From the NCBI GenBank assembly GCA_012517935.1, contig JAAYUA010000119.1:27892-91891 (forward strand): a stretch of DNA of 64,000 bases. Direction: 5' to 3'. How positions within the stretch are numbered: the stretch's first letter is position 1; the number at the start of each line of letters is the position of its first letter. The translations under genes and the position numbers were made by a program. The stretch comes from Acetobacter sp. (lineage in GTDB: Bacteria > Pseudomonadota > Alphaproteobacteria > Acetobacterales > Acetobacteraceae). A model generated the notes under the pieces. It did not search any database, had not been told where the DNA came from, and worked only from the letters and a program-made list of their open reading frames with translations. Below are positions 40,050-51,287 of this stretch, piece after piece.

Positions 40050-40448
40050 TCAGCGTCCGATGACTGTGGAAAACATGTTGCGCCATGAAGAATAAACGCT
40101 GGCGGCAAATTTTTGCTGATCGCTGTTGTCGGCGATTTTTTCCATTTGTGCTTCAAGGGCGACGTTGTTTCCGTTGAGCGATTTTTCTTCCGTGCGCTCC
40201 TGAATGGTGTTTGCAGACCCCATTGTGCCGGGAAGATGATCTGCGGATGTGATCTCAAGGGAGATATTGAATTGATTGAGAGCATTATCGAAAGATGGTG
40301 TATCTTTTGATGTGTAGTTGGGCGTGTCGGCATTGGCTACATTCGACGCCAGAACCTGCTGGCGGTTTTGCAGCCATGACATGCGTCGTTCGGCCAGGCC
40401 AAGAATATCAGTTCCGCTGGAAGAATTTGCGATATCGGCGTTGCGCAT
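40050..40448 (-). CDS. flgB: flagellar basal-body rod protein FlgB
   Basis: AERRMSWLQNRQQVLASNVANADTPNYTSKD. Confidence 0.94.
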   Translation of the reverse strand: MRNADIANSSSGTDILGLAERRMSWLQNRQQVLASNVANADTPNYTSKDTPSFDNALNQFNISLEITSADHLPGTMGSANTIQERTEEKSLNGNNVALEAQMEKIADNSDQQKFAASVYSSWRNMFSTVIGR

Positions 40449-40629
40449 GGAATCTTTCGGATCTGTTCGCTGATGTCCTGATTATTGCAGGTGAATGTAA
40501 CTATAAAATTAAAATACACATTATTAACTAACATGATTTTTTGAGAGATATTAACAGTAAATCAATCATTCCGCAGATAAATAGAAAAATGAACGAATAT
40601 TTTATTTCGAATAAATCGGATGAAATTTC

Positions 40630-40932
40630 ATGCGTCTGATCGATCTTCTGACTTCTCTGGCTGCTTTGGCTGCTGTTGTTGCGTTAATTTTTCTTGTCCG
40701 GCGGGGTGGAGATGTATTGAACAAAGTCCGTGGGCGCAGCCCGTCGGGTAATATTCTCTCTGTCAAGGAAACGCTTTTTCTCGATCAAAGGCACAGGCTG
40801 ACTCTTGTGGAGTGTGACGGTCGCAGGGTTCTGTTGTTAACAGGAGGATCGTCCGATGTTGTCGTCGGCTGGCTGCCTTCCGGTTCTGCTCCGGTTTCGA
40901 TCTCTGAAGATTGGGGTGGATGCGAATCATGA
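40630..40932 (+). CDS. FliO-like flagellar biosynthesis protein
   Basis: Single TM then VKETLFLDQRHRLTLVECDGRRVLLLTGGSSDVVVGWL; overlaps fliP. Confidence 0.8.
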   Translation: MRLIDLLTSLAALAAVVALIFLVRRGGDVLNKVRGRSPSGNILSVKETLFLDQRHRLTLVECDGRRVLLLTGGSSDVVVGWLPSGSAPVSISEDWGGCES

Positions 40933-41717
40933 AACATTCAACTCTGAAATTCAGCGATTTTAGAAAGGGTTTTCCAATTCGGAAAAGTATTTTTCTGACG
41001 CTTTTCTTTCTGTGTCTTGTGTTCAGCCCCTTTGACCTGCATGCTCAATCCGTCAATCTGGATATGGGCAGCAGCAGTCCGGGAAGCACCGCGCGTCTCA
41101 TACAGCTTTCGGCTCTGATTACGGTTCTTTCTCTCGCTCCCAGTCTTCTGGTGATGGTCACAGCCTTTACGCGGATTATTGTTGTTCTGTCGTTATTGCG
41201 CAGCGCCATAGGGGCGCAGGGAACCCCACCGAATCCCGTTCTGATAGGCTTGGCTCTTTTTCTGACTCTATTCGTGATGCAGCCGGTGCTGGATCAATCA
41301 TGGACGCAGGGTATTGCTCCGATGATGGACGGCAAAATTGGAGAAATGGAGGGAATTCGGGCTGCCGCTGAGCCTTTCCGTGGGTTTATGCTTCGTAATG
41401 TTCGAAGCGAAGATATGCATGTTTTTCAAAATCTGGCGCATGTGCCGGAATCCGCTTCGGCTGCGGAAACGCCATGGAGGGTTCTGACGCCTGCTTTCAT
41501 GGTTGGGGAGTTGCGGCGTGGATTTGAAATGGGCTTTTTGCTTTGCCTGCCATTTCTGGTGATTGATCTGGTGGTTTCGACTGTTCTGATGAGTTTGGGC
41601 ATGATGATGCTGCCACCAGCAACGATATCGCTACCGTTCAAACTCATATTCTTTGTGATGGTCGATGGATGGCAGCTTGTCGCGGGCAGTCTGGTGCGAA
41701 GCTTTGGCGGGGGGTAG
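40911..41717 (+). CDS. fliP: flagellar biosynthesis protein FliP
   Basis: APSLLVMVTAFTRIIVVLSLLRSAIGAQGTPPNPVLIGLALFLTLFVMQP and PFKLIFFVMVDGWQLVAGSLVRSF; start may be 40923 or 40929. Confidence 0.97.
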   Translation: MGWMRIMKHSTLKFSDFRKGFPIRKSIFLTLFFLCLVFSPFDLHAQSVNLDMGSSSPGSTARLIQLSALITVLSLAPSLLVMVTAFTRIIVVLSLLRSAIGAQGTPPNPVLIGLALFLTLFVMQPVLDQSWTQGIAPMMDGKIGEMEGIRAAAEPFRGFMLRNVRSEDMHVFQNLAHVPESASAAETPWRVLTPAFMVGELRRGFEMGFLLCLPFLVIDLVVSTVLMSLGMMMLPPATISLPFKLIFFVMVDGWQLVAGSLVRSFGGG

Positions 41718-41724
41718 GTGTTTT

Positions 41725-41753
41725 CCGGGATTACTGTCGTTCAGTAATCCCGG
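41725..41753. other. perfect 12-bp hairpin between convergent fliP and the GGT-like gene
   Basis: CCGGGATTACTG-tcgtt-CAGTAATCCCGG; no U-tract on either side. Confidence 0.6.
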
Positions 41754-41760
41754 AGAAAAT

Positions 41761-43239
41761 TCAATTCGCGGGAATGGCGTAACCCGCTCCACGGGGGTCG
41801 GTCCATCCACCGCACCGGCTTCCCTTGCCGTCGGAGCAGACAATGGCGTTCACGCGCCCATCTGGCGTGGCGGGTGAAATTTTGGGTTCTTTGCCTGCTG
41901 CTGCGGGAACCAGTGCTATTGCGGCAGCATCTGCGGCTTGGTTCTGGCCCGAAGCCGTGACGGCTGCACGGAATGAAGATTTGTCGTCATGCACAATGGC
42001 AGCACTCAGGAGCGGCAACGGACGACGGAGTGGAGAAGCTCCGAGCACGATGCCGCTTGATCCTGCGATGCGTCCTGTTCCGAACAGGTTGTCCATCGTG
42101 AGTGCGCAGGCAACGGCGCCGCCCTTGCGATCATAAACGGCGAAGGAAGTCGATGCAGGCAGATTGCCCAGAGGCGTTCCGGATGTAGGAACCGTGCCGG
42201 AATTCAGGAGTTTCTGGGCATCCTGCTGCGGATTGGAGCGCCATGCTGCAACGGCGTCGCGCGCCAGATCAGGCGCGGCATGTCCGCTGATGTCAGCGCG
42301 ATAGGCAACAGCCATTCCGAAGCCGCCATCAGCAGGTGGCGGCAGGAAGGAGATATCACGACCGTCTATCCGCAATGTCAGAGGCATTGCCTCAGATGGC
42401 ACTGTTGTCCGAAGCGCTGCGGAGGTCAGACCACTTCCGCTCGCCGGAGCGTTGTCAACGAGCAATCGTGCCAGAGCGCCGGTATAGAGGTCTCCAGGAC
42501 CTGCTGAGCGCATACGTTGAATTGTTCCCGCCAGACGACGCTGACGGAGGAGATCGCCAGCCTGCAGCACACTGCCATCAGGACGACCGAAAATAAGACG
42601 TGCTTCCTTGTCTGCAAGCAGGGGAGCCTGCACTTCAGCAAGATCCGCAGCCAGCAGCGAACCGACGGAAACACCATCGCTTGCGAGTTGGAGTGCCGGA
42701 CGTAGCGTGTCTGAGAACTCAACGCTGCCATAATGCAGATGCATCAGGAAAAGCCCACGGGTCAGCATGGGCACAGACGCTGGCCGATCAGCATCGGCAG
42801 ATGTCGACGTGTCGCTGCCTTTGGCTGGCAGGAACAGATAAGCCTTTCCTGCGCGATCGCCCGGTTTCCATGCAAGGCATGCTCCGCCGGAACCCAGCGA
42901 CGCGCGGGATGGAAGGGTTACTGAAAGAGCGAAGCCAAGCGCGGCGGCGGCATCTGCGGCGTTGCCGCCACGTGCCAGAACGTCGTGGGCGGCAAGTGCG
43001 GCGATGGGTTCATCTGCGACGACCGTGCCGACATATCCCTGACTTTTTTCATGGCCTGCACTGAAAATCGACAAGGGGTCGGACAGGATTTTTGCACTGT
43101 TTCCGCATCCGGTCAGCAGGCCGCTGATAGCGCCAGCCATGACAATCTGACGCCCTGAGTGACGGATGGCAGAGAAGACTGGCCGGAGGACAGGAAGGGC
43201 GCCGGCCGCATGGGTCGGAGAGAGCTTCGTATGACGCAC
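41761..43239 (-). CDS. gamma-glutamyltransferase-like lipoprotein (divergent catalytic site)
   Basis: DVLARGGNAADAAAALGFALSVTLPSRASLGSGGACLAW and STSFAVYDRKGGAVACALTMDNLFGTGRIAGSSGIVL; lipobox GLLTGC. Confidence 0.85.
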   Translation of the reverse strand: MRHTKLSPTHAAGALPVLRPVFSAIRHSGRQIVMAGAISGLLTGCGNSAKILSDPLSIFSAGHEKSQGYVGTVVADEPIAALAAHDVLARGGNAADAAAALGFALSVTLPSRASLGSGGACLAWKPGDRAGKAYLFLPAKGSDTSTSADADRPASVPMLTRGLFLMHLHYGSVEFSDTLRPALQLASDGVSVGSLLAADLAEVQAPLLADKEARLIFGRPDGSVLQAGDLLRQRRLAGTIQRMRSAGPGDLYTGALARLLVDNAPASGSGLTSAALRTTVPSEAMPLTLRIDGRDISFLPPPADGGFGMAVAYRADISGHAAPDLARDAVAAWRSNPQQDAQKLLNSGTVPTSGTPLGNLPASTSFAVYDRKGGAVACALTMDNLFGTGRIAGSSGIVLGASPLRRPLPLLSAAIVHDDKSSFRAAVTASGQNQAADAAAIALVPAAAGKEPKISPATPDGRVNAIVCSDGKGSRCGGWTDPRGAGYAIPAN

Positions 43240-43436
43240 GCCGTCTTTTCTCCATCGATCTGAATTGGTGGCTTTGGGGCCACTATAATGGTCTGAAATG
43301 GATTAGCCGCCTTCTTGTCCGCCAGCAATGGCTGAGAGTTGGAGAGATGTGTCTACATCGGAAAAACGCTGAATGTTCTGTCATTCCCGATTGACAGTAT
43401 TCACATGGGAGCAGGCGTGCTTTAGGCTCCTGAACC

Positions 43437-44210
43437 ATGACCCAGCCTTCTGTTTTCACGGCTTTGCGCCGCATTGGTTCTGTCCTCATGATTTGTGCCG
43501 CATTTGGTGCATCGATCGCGAGCGGGCGAGCCGAGACATCAGCCTTCACGGCGCAGCAGCGTCTGGAAATCGTGAATATTCTTCGCGATGCGCTGAAAAA
43601 TGATCCGACGATCCTGGCGGACGCCATAGAATCCTTGAAGGCTCAGGGAGAAAATCGGCAGAAGGCCGAGGCTCTGAAGGTTGTTGCCCGTGAACGTGCC
43701 CGTTTGGGACGCAGCAACACTGATGTCGTGTTGGGCAACAGGAATGGCACGCTGGAGGTTGTGGAATTTTACGATCCGCGCTGCCCCTATTGCCGCAAGG
43801 TTCTTTCAGACATTGATGCGATCGTAGCATCTGAGCCGGATTTGCGCCTTGTCGAAAAAGTTGTTCCCGTTCTGGGAAGCGCCAGTCGACTGGAAGCCAA
43901 GGCTCTGGTCGCTGCTGAAAAGCAGAATGGATATATCCGGCTGCAAAAAGTTCTGATGGAAGACAGCCAGAAGCCCAGCATTGAGCGGATCAAGGAGCTT
44001 GCTCATTCCGTGGGGCTGAATGCAGACCGTCTTGAGAAAGATATGGACAGTCCGGACGTTGACGCCGCGATTCACGAGAACATGGTCCTTGCACAGGAAA
44101 TCGGCCTTGAGGGTACACCGACCTTTGTTGTCGGTGATCGTCAGATTATTCCCGGTGCAGTGTCGAAAGAAGACCTGCTCAAGGTTATCGACTCTTTAAA
44201 GAAGCATTGA
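43437..44210 (+). CDS. DsbA family thiol:disulfide oxidoreductase
   Basis: VVEFYDPRCPYCRKVLSDIDAI and QEIGLEGTPTFVVGDRQIIPGA; N-terminal signal sequence. Confidence 0.93.
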   Translation: MTQPSVFTALRRIGSVLMICAAFGASIASGRAETSAFTAQQRLEIVNILRDALKNDPTILADAIESLKAQGENRQKAEALKVVARERARLGRSNTDVVLGNRNGTLEVVEFYDPRCPYCRKVLSDIDAIVASEPDLRLVEKVVPVLGSASRLEAKALVAAEKQNGYIRLQKVLMEDSQKPSIERIKELAHSVGLNADRLEKDMDSPDVDAAIHENMVLAQEIGLEGTPTFVVGDRQIIPGAVSKEDLLKVIDSLKKH

Positions 44211-44327
44211 CGTCGAGCGGGCTTGACAGCTTCCGGCGGTCGGGCTTTCTCCGGGCGACATATGTGAAAGCGCTGCAGACATTATATGCAGCGCATAATC
44301 GAATTCAGATCAGGCAAGGGCAGAAGC

Positions 44328-46142
44328 ATGCATCCTTATCGTACCCATAGCTGTGCGGCGCTACGGGCTGGTGACGCCGGGACTACCGTGCGTCTCTCGG
44401 GTTGGGTGCACAGCAAGCGCGACCACGGCGGCCTGCTTTTTATCGATCTTCGCGATCATACAGGCATCACGCAGATTGTTATTCCAGCGGGTTCTTCTGT
44501 TCTGGCTCTGGCTGAATCAACCCGCGTTGAAAGCGTCGTTACAGTCACGGGTGAAGTTGTCCTGCGTGATGATGCGACACGCAATCCTAATCTGGATACG
44601 GGTGATATCGAGATTCGTGCGGCAGAATTTCTGGTGCAGTCTGCTGCTGCTGTTCTGCCGTTTCAGGTGGCTGGTCAGGAATCCTACCCTGAAGATCTGC
44701 GACTGAAATATCGCTATATCGATCTGCGGCGCGAGAAAGTCCGCAAGAACATGATGCTGCGCTCTCAGGTGATTACCAGCCTGCGTCGTCGCATGATCGA
44801 CCTTGGCTTCACGGAGTTCCAGACACCGATCCTGACGGCTTCATCACCTGAAGGCGCTCGTGACTTTCTTGTTCCGGCGCGGCTGCATCCTGGAAAATTC
44901 TACGCACTTCCTCAGGCTCCGCAGCAGTTCAAGCAGTTGGCGATGGTCGGTGGTCTGGACCGTTATTTCCAGATTGCACCCTGTTTCCGCGATGAGGCCG
45001 CCCGTGCGGATCGCTCTCCAGGTGAGTTTTACCAGCTCGATTTTGAGATGGCATTCGTCACGCAGGAAGAAGTCTTCGCGACACTTGAGCCCGTCATGGA
45101 AGGTATTTTCCGTGAATTTGGCAATGGTCGCTCGGTCAGCCCGGCGCCTTTCCGTCGGATTCCCTATACCGAGGCAATGGCGGTTTACGGCTCTGACAAA
45201 CCGGATCTGCGCAATCCGCTGCTGATTTCTGATGTGACTGAAGCTTTTGAGAATTCAGGCTTCGGGCTGTTTGCAAAAATTGCTGCGAATGGTGGCCGCA
45301 TCCGTGCAATCCCTGCGCCGGGTGCCGGAGATAAGCCACGCGGATTCTTCGATAAGCTGAATAACTGGGCGCGTGAGAACGGTGCCGGCGGTTTGGGCTA
45401 TATCGTGTTTGAAGCCGAAGGCGGAAAAGGGCCGATTGCCAAGAATCTTGAAGCAGAGCGTGTTCTGGCAATCCGTGAAAAGATGGGTCTGTCCGATGGT
45501 GATGCCGTCTTCTTTGCGGCCGGTCCGGAGGCAGAAGTTGCCAAGTTCGCGGGTCTGGTTCGCACGAAAATTGCGACTGAGCTGAATTTGATCGAGGAGA
45601 ACCGCTTCGAGTTCTGCTGGATCATCGATTTCCCGATGTATGAACTGAATGAAGAAACCGGGAAGGTCGATTTCTCGCACAATCCGTTCTCAATGCCTCA
45701 GGGTGGACTGGATGCGCTGAATTCGCAGGATCCGCTGACCATCAAGGCTTATCAGTATGATATCGTCTGCAATGGTGTTGAGCTGTCGTCTGGTGCGATC
45801 CGTAACCATCTTCCTGAAGTGATGATCCGGGCTTTCGAAATTGCCGGTTATCCGGAGTCTGAAGTCGAGGCTCGCTTTGGCGGCATGCTGAATGCGTTCC
45901 GTTATGGCGCACCGCCGCATGGAGGCTCCGCGCCGGGCGTTGATCGTATGGTCATGCTGCTGGCGGATGAGCCGAATATTCGTGAAGTGACTCTGTTCCC
46001 GCTGAATCAGCAGGGCGAAGATCTGATGATGGGTGCGCCGCTGCCAGTTGAGCCCGCCCGTCTGAAGGAACTGTCTTTGGCGCTCAATCTGCCCAAGCCG
46101 AAACCGTCGATCTCCTCGACGCCGGATGCGGCCAAAGAATAA
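44328..46142 (+). CDS. aspS: aspartyl-tRNA synthetase
   Basis: [51 protein letters not shown] and [44 protein letters not shown]. Confidence 0.98.
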   Translation: MHPYRTHSCAALRAGDAGTTVRLSGWVHSKRDHGGLLFIDLRDHTGITQIVIPAGSSVLALAESTRVESVVTVTGEVVLRDDATRNPNLDTGDIEIRAAEFLVQSAAAVLPFQVAGQESYPEDLRLKYRYIDLRREKVRKNMMLRSQVITSLRRRMIDLGFTEFQTPILTASSPEGARDFLVPARLHPGKFYALPQAPQQFKQLAMVGGLDRYFQIAPCFRDEAARADRSPGEFYQLDFEMAFVTQEEVFATLEPVMEGIFREFGNGRSVSPAPFRRIPYTEAMAVYGSDKPDLRNPLLISDVTEAFENSGFGLFAKIAANGGRIRAIPAPGAGDKPRGFFDKLNNWARENGAGGLGYIVFEAEGGKGPIAKNLEAERVLAIREKMGLSDGDAVFFAAGPEAEVAKFAGLVRTKIATELNLIEENRFEFCWIIDFPMYELNEETGKVDFSHNPFSMPQGGLDALNSQDPLTIKAYQYDIVCNGVELSSGAIRNHLPEVMIRAFEIAGYPESEVEARFGGMLNAFRYGAPPHGGSAPGVDRMVMLLADEPNIREVTLFPLNQQGEDLMMGAPLPVEPARLKELSLALNLPKPKPSISSTPDAAKE

Positions 46143-46364
46143 TTTTGGCTCTTCCTGTTCCCCGGCTCATATGCCGGGAACGACAGGCTGCTTGCAGTGC
46201 GAATTTTTGTTGAACCTCTTTATCTTTCGGGAGAGACCGAAAGATGGCGGAGGAAGTGCCTTATCAGCGGTCAGTTTCTCAATGGTATGAGACTACTGAC
46301 AGAGCATGGAGCGGATGCCGCGCCATCATCAGGATGGCGGCGCGGCGCTTATAAACTCAGTGTC

Positions 46365-46847
46365 TCAGGCGTCAGCAGGACGCATCTTGACGATGCGATC
46401 GGGGTCCTGAACGACGCCACCACCACCTGAACCTTTCTTGATTTTATCGATCAGGTCCATGCCTTCCGTGACTTCACCGACAATGGTGTACTGACCATCA
46501 AGGTGAGGGGCGGGCTCGAACATGATGAAGAACTGGCTGTTTGCGCTGTTCGGATCCATCGTGCGGGCCATGCCGATTGTGCCACGCAGGAATTTCGCAG
46601 CGTTCGTGAACTCGGCCTTCAGATCAGGAAGCTTGCTACCGCCCGTGCCTGTGCCGGTCGGATCGCCGCCCTGTGCCATAAAGCCCGGAATCACGCGATG
46701 GAACGGCACGTTGTCGTAGAAACCCTCTGCGGACAGGGTGCGCAGACGTTCGGCTGCCAGAGGAGCAATGTCCGGACGCAGACGGATGACAACCTTGCCG
46801 GACGCAAGATCCATATGCAGCATGTCGCTCTTGTTTTCTTCAGACAT
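46365..46847 (-). CDS. ppiB: peptidyl-prolyl cis-trans isomerase (cyclophilin)
   Basis: FYDNVPFHRVIPGFMAQGGDPTGTGTGGS and GTIGMARTMDPNSANSQFFIMFEP. Confidence 0.95.
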   Translation of the reverse strand: MSEENKSDMLHMDLASGKVVIRLRPDIAPLAAERLRTLSAEGFYDNVPFHRVIPGFMAQGGDPTGTGTGGSKLPDLKAEFTNAAKFLRGTIGMARTMDPNSANSQFFIMFEPAPHLDGQYTIVGEVTEGMDLIDKIKKGSGGGGVVQDPDRIVKMRPADA

Positions 46848-47009
46848 AGTTCAATCCAATGAAGTTGTTACAGGTTGGCGTCTCTGCGGTTGTTGAACCG
46901 GGAGAAGGCATCCCTGAGCTTTCTTTCCGCCGACCTTGTTATGTGTCGGAGCAAAGAGAAAACGATCCCCGATTCATTGCAGAGAATGAAAAGGGATCAG
47001 AAACGTTTA

Positions 47010-47519
47010 TCACTTTCCCAACGCAGCGCGAACCCGCGAGCAGGCTTCGGGAGGGGCAAAAGCTGAAATATCGCCTCCACAAGTGGCGATTTCCCTGACC
47101 AGTCGGGAGGAAATGGACTGTGTTTCATGTCGGGCGAGAAGGAATACGGTTTCGATATCCGGGGCAAGGCGGCTGTTGACGTCCGTCATCTGCCATTCGT
47201 AATCGAAGTCGGTGCCTCCGCGTAATCCACGCACAATGACGGATGCTCCGGCCTGTCGGACGGCATCAATCAGCAAGCCGGAGAAAGGCTGCACATCAAT
47301 AATTATGCCGGTTTCGTTGCTGATGTGTGAGACCGCTTCCTGAACGCAGGCCACACGGTCCGCCAGACACAGAAGAGGATTTTTCCCAGTGTTTTGGGCG
47401 ACGCCGATGATGAGACGTCCAACAAATCTTGCGCTTCGGCGCACGATATCCAGATGTCCCCAGGTCACAGGATCAAATGTGCCTGGGTAGAATCCGGTAA
47501 CCGGACGATGTTGGGACAT
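47010..47519 (-). CDS. coaD: pantetheine-phosphate adenylyltransferase
   Basis: GFYPGTFDPVTWGHLDIVRRSARFVGRLIIGVA and FDYEWQMTDVNSRLAPDIETVFLLA. Confidence 0.97.
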   Translation of the reverse strand: MSQHRPVTGFYPGTFDPVTWGHLDIVRRSARFVGRLIIGVAQNTGKNPLLCLADRVACVQEAVSHISNETGIIIDVQPFSGLLIDAVRQAGASVIVRGLRGGTDFDYEWQMTDVNSRLAPDIETVFLLARHETQSISSRLVREIATCGGDISAFAPPEACSRVRAALGK

Positions 47520-47549
47520 CAGTCCGGCTCCTTCTGGGACAATGAAGCC

Positions 47550-50321
47550 TTACGCATTGCCTGTTTCAGGTGTTGCGGCGGGTTCTTCATCGCCATCTTC
47601 ATCATCCATGACGGGGAATATGCTCGTCACGGATTCCGTGTCATTCAGACGGAACAGGGTCACTCCGCTGGCCTGACGAGACATGATGCGGATCTGATCG
47701 ACCGGAACACGGATCAGGCGTCCGGCATCCGTGACCAGCATGACATCTGTTCCGGCCATGACGGGGAGAGTGGCGATCACCTCCGAGCCGCGCTTGCTGG
47801 CCGAGAATGTCATGTTGTTGATGCCCTGACCGCCACGACCACTGACGCGGTAGTCATAGGCGGAGGAGCGGCGACCATATCCTGCATCGCTGACCGTAAG
47901 GAGGATCTCTTCCTTGAACTCCATTTCGGCAAAGCGTTCGGCGGAAAGAGTGGTGTCGGAGCCGATATCCTCATCCGCATCAGGGATAATGACTTCAGCA
48001 TCGGCTTCCGCTTCCGCAGCATTTTCAGCGCGACGTTTTGCGTTGGCCATCTTGAGATAGGCCACACGTTCGTCAGGCGTTGCTTCGGCATGATTCAGGA
48101 TGCAGAGACTGTTGACCTCGTCTCCCGGTGCCAGACGGATGCCGCGCACGCCGGAAGAACCACGCCCTGCGAACACGCGCAATGTATCGTCCGTGATCTG
48201 GAAGCGGATGCTGCGGGCCTTGCGTGTGGCAAGGAAAACGTCCTGACCTTCATGACAGGTTGCGACACCGATCAGACGATCCCCTTCATCCAGTTTCATG
48301 GCGATCAGGCCGGAAGAGCGGATGTTCCGGAAATCGCTCAGCCTGTTTCGGCGCACATTTCCGCTGGCCGTGCCAAATACGAGGTGCAGCGCTTCCCACA
48401 GGCTCTCATCCTGAGGAAGAGGCAGAACTGCGGTAATACTGTCGGAACCAAGGTCAGGGAGCAGATTGACAAGGGCGCGACCCTTGGCCGTCGGACTGGC
48501 CTCTGGCAGGCGCCAGACCTTCTCACGATAGGCTTTGCCGCCTGACGAGAAGAACAGAACCCATTGGTGGGTGTGGGCGTTGAAGGAGCGGATGATGATA
48601 TCATCTCCGCGCCGACCTGCGGCTGTGCGGCCACGTCCACCACGGTTTTGTGCACGGAAGACGTCGAGAGGCGTGCGCTTGATGAAACCGTCACGGGTGA
48701 TGGTGACGACCATCTGTCCTGGTTCGATCAGGCTTTCATCATCCTGATCTCCGGCATAATCGGCAATTTCCGTCATGCGCGGGGTCGCTATTTCAGCCCG
48801 GGCAACGGCCAATTCTTGACGCATGACTTCCATGCGACGGACATGGCTGCCGATAATGTCCAGAAGATCTTGGATTTTTACGGCGACTTCGGAAAGTTCG
48901 CCGTGAATTTTCTCGCGCTCCAGACCTGTCAGGCGTTGCAGGCGTAATTCCAGAATGCCGCGGGCCTGTGCTTCCGTCAGATGGACCTTGCCATCCATGA
49001 CGACATTGCCTTCGTCATGGATCAGGGCCAGCAGAGGCTCAACTTCTTCAGCGTCCCATTCGGCGGCCATCAGGGATTCACGTGCAGTCGCCGTGTCTGG
49101 AGCCGAACGGATGAGGGCAATGACGGCGTCAATGTTGGCGACGGCGATCACCAGACCGACCAGCAGATGTCCACGGTCGCGAGCTTTGTTCAGATCAAAG
49201 CGGGCGCGACGCAGAATGACTTCTTCACGGAATGCGATGAAGGAGGACAGAACCTCAATCAGTCCCATCAGCTTTGGCTGACCGCCGTTCAGCGCCAGCA
49301 TGTTGACGCCGAAGGAGGTCTGAAGCTGGGTATAACGCCACAGATGGTTCAGAACGACTTCAGGTGTGGCATCGCGCTTGAGTTCGATCACGACGCGCAT
49401 TCCTGAGCGATCGGATTCGTCACGGATGTCGGAAATGCCTTCGATCTGCTTGTTGCGCACCAGTTCGGCGATGCGTTCCTGCAGGGTGGCCTTGTTCACC
49501 TGATAGGGAATTTCGTTGATGATGATGGCGCGGCGATCCTTACGGATCTCCTCGATTTCCGCTCTTGCCCGGACGATGATGGAGCCACGTCCGGTTGCAT
49601 AGGCGGAGCGAATGCCAGAGCGCCCAAGGATGATGCCGCCGGTCGGGAAGTCCGGACCGGGCACGATATCCATCAGTTCTTCGAGCGAGATATCCGGATT
49701 GGCGATCATGGCCAATGTCGCGTCGATAATCTCGGCCGGATTATGCGTCGGGATATTGGTCGCCATACCGACGGCAATACCGGTCGCGCCGTTGATCAGC
49801 AGGTTGGGGAAAGCTGCCGGGAGAACCTGGGGTTCTTCTTCGGTTTCGTCATAGTTCGGCTGGAAATCGACCGTATCACGATCAATATCGTCCAGCAGGA
49901 AGGAGGAAGCTTTCGCCAGACGCGCTTCGGTGTATCGCATGGCGGCGGGGCTGTCGCCATCAACGGACCCGAAGTTGCCCTGACCATCGATCAGGCGAAC
50001 GCGCATCGACCAGGACTGCGCCATGCGCACCATGGCGTCATAGATGGAGGAGTCACCGTGCGGGTGATATTTACCCATGACGTCACCGACCGCGCGGGCC
50101 GATTTGCGATAGGGTTTATCGGCCGTGAAGCCGCTCTCCCGCATGGCGTAAAGAATGCGTCGGTGGACCGGCTTCAGGCCGTCCCGCACATCAGGAAGTG
50201 CGCGGGAGACGATGACCGACATCGCGTAAGCAAGGTAAGAGGAGCGCATTTCCTCTTCGATGGTCACCGGCACGAGGTCGGAGGAAGAGGGCGGAATCGG
50301 CTGGTCAGTGGTCTCGGTCAA
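47550..50321 (-). CDS. gyrA: DNA gyrase subunit A
   Basis: [54 protein letters not shown], a GyrA-box-like QNRGGRG and 923 aa length. Confidence 0.97.
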   Translation of the reverse strand: MTETTDQPIPPSSSDLVPVTIEEEMRSSYLAYAMSVIVSRALPDVRDGLKPVHRRILYAMRESGFTADKPYRKSARAVGDVMGKYHPHGDSSIYDAMVRMAQSWSMRVRLIDGQGNFGSVDGDSPAAMRYTEARLAKASSFLLDDIDRDTVDFQPNYDETEEEPQVLPAAFPNLLINGATGIAVGMATNIPTHNPAEIIDATLAMIANPDISLEELMDIVPGPDFPTGGIILGRSGIRSAYATGRGSIIVRARAEIEEIRKDRRAIIINEIPYQVNKATLQERIAELVRNKQIEGISDIRDESDRSGMRVVIELKRDATPEVVLNHLWRYTQLQTSFGVNMLALNGGQPKLMGLIEVLSSFIAFREEVILRRARFDLNKARDRGHLLVGLVIAVANIDAVIALIRSAPDTATARESLMAAEWDAEEVEPLLALIHDEGNVVMDGKVHLTEAQARGILELRLQRLTGLEREKIHGELSEVAVKIQDLLDIIGSHVRRMEVMRQELAVARAEIATPRMTEIADYAGDQDDESLIEPGQMVVTITRDGFIKRTPLDVFRAQNRGGRGRTAAGRRGDDIIIRSFNAHTHQWVLFFSSGGKAYREKVWRLPEASPTAKGRALVNLLPDLGSDSITAVLPLPQDESLWEALHLVFGTASGNVRRNRLSDFRNIRSSGLIAMKLDEGDRLIGVATCHEGQDVFLATRKARSIRFQITDDTLRVFAGRGSSGVRGIRLAPGDEVNSLCILNHAEATPDERVAYLKMANAKRRAENAAEAEADAEVIIPDADEDIGSDTTLSAERFAEMEFKEEILLTVSDAGYGRRSSAYDYRVSGRGGQGINNMTFSASKRGSEVIATLPVMAGTDVMLVTDAGRLIRVPVDQIRIMSRQASGVTLFRLNDTESVTSIFPVMDDEDGDEEPAATPETGNA

Positions 50322-50467
50322 GGTCAGTCCGTCATCTCGTGGTCGTGTGCCCCTCGGGTGAGGGTGACAAGCCAGGAAAGGATAGCACAGGCTGTGCCGG
50401 CATCCTAACCCTGTCAGCTGTTTGTCTGGAAAATATCAGCGCAACTGCTGCATATCCTTGCCAGAGA

Positions 50468-51217
50468 TTACTCCAGAAAAGCTGCAACTCTGCCGATATC
50501 TGCAATTTCACCAAGAACAGATGTGCCATGCGGGACATATATCGTCCCGGTCAGGGAGCCCGTGGTGACAATATCTCCGGCTTTCAGTGGGATGCCTCTC
50601 TGGCAGGCATGATTGGCAAGCCAGGCAAGAAGACGCAGCACATCGCCGGGAGGGGGCGTTATCACGCTGTTGAAAGCCGTTTTTCCATCGATAGCCAGGC
50701 GAACGTCGGCCTGCTCGAATGTGTGGGAACGCCAGTCTGGCAGTGCTGGCCCTACGATCAGGGCTCCATGATTCTGCTGATCGGCAAAATGGAGCAGAGG
50801 ATGTTGGCTGTTTGGTTCTGCAAAGCGCGTGTCCAGAATTTCGAGAACCGTGTGAACTGAGGTCACGGCGTCCAGAATGTCTGCGCGTGTATAGATCCTG
50901 CTGGAATCGTTCAGGGTGCTGCCAAGACGAAAAGCCAGTTCCACTTCCACGCCGAGAAAGCGGCAGGTAGAGGCAGGAAGGGTATCCCCTTCAGTGAAAA
51001 TACTTGCAGCATGGAGGGGGGCTGCTGCCGGTGTAGCTGAGCTGCTTGATGCGCCAACTTTCCAGCCACAGACAGGACCGAGGTCGTGGGCGACGATGTC
51101 CTGCACATGATAGGCTTCGGTCTCGTTGAGTGGAGCTATCAGGGTGTCTTCTGGCGAAAAATTTTTCCCGCGCCGCAGGTCGAGTAGCTGGCGGGCAAGA
51201 GTATTGACGTTGGACAA
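50468..51217 (-). CDS. 2-keto-4-pentenoate hydratase / fumarylacetoacetate hydrolase family protein
   Basis: EAYHVQDIVAHDLGPVCGWKVGASS, VEVELAFRLG and LKAGDIVTTGSLTGTIYV. Confidence 0.88.
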   Translation of the reverse strand: MSNVNTLARQLLDLRRGKNFSPEDTLIAPLNETEAYHVQDIVAHDLGPVCGWKVGASSSSATPAAAPLHAASIFTEGDTLPASTCRFLGVEVELAFRLGSTLNDSSRIYTRADILDAVTSVHTVLEILDTRFAEPNSQHPLLHFADQQNHGALIVGPALPDWRSHTFEQADVRLAIDGKTAFNSVITPPPGDVLRLLAWLANHACQRGIPLKAGDIVTTGSLTGTIYVPHGTSVLGEIADIGRVAAFLE

Positions 51218-51287
51218 GGACTATTCTCCAGCAACTCAGGACAGCCGTGGCCCGGATGTCTGCCTGTATTCATCTGTTCGGGGCAGG

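Noticed and set aside
46197-46430. 77-aa ORF between aspS and ppiB
   Set aside because: Overlaps the ppiB C-terminus, has no domain, and the region contains only GC-rich hairpins (e.g. GCCGCGCCATC...GATGGCGGCGCGGC) with no T-run.
47394-48545. 383-aa ORF antisense to the gyrA C-terminal domain
   Set aside because: Mirror of conserved gyrA coding sequence; Cys/His/Asp-rich nonsense composition and no domain signature.
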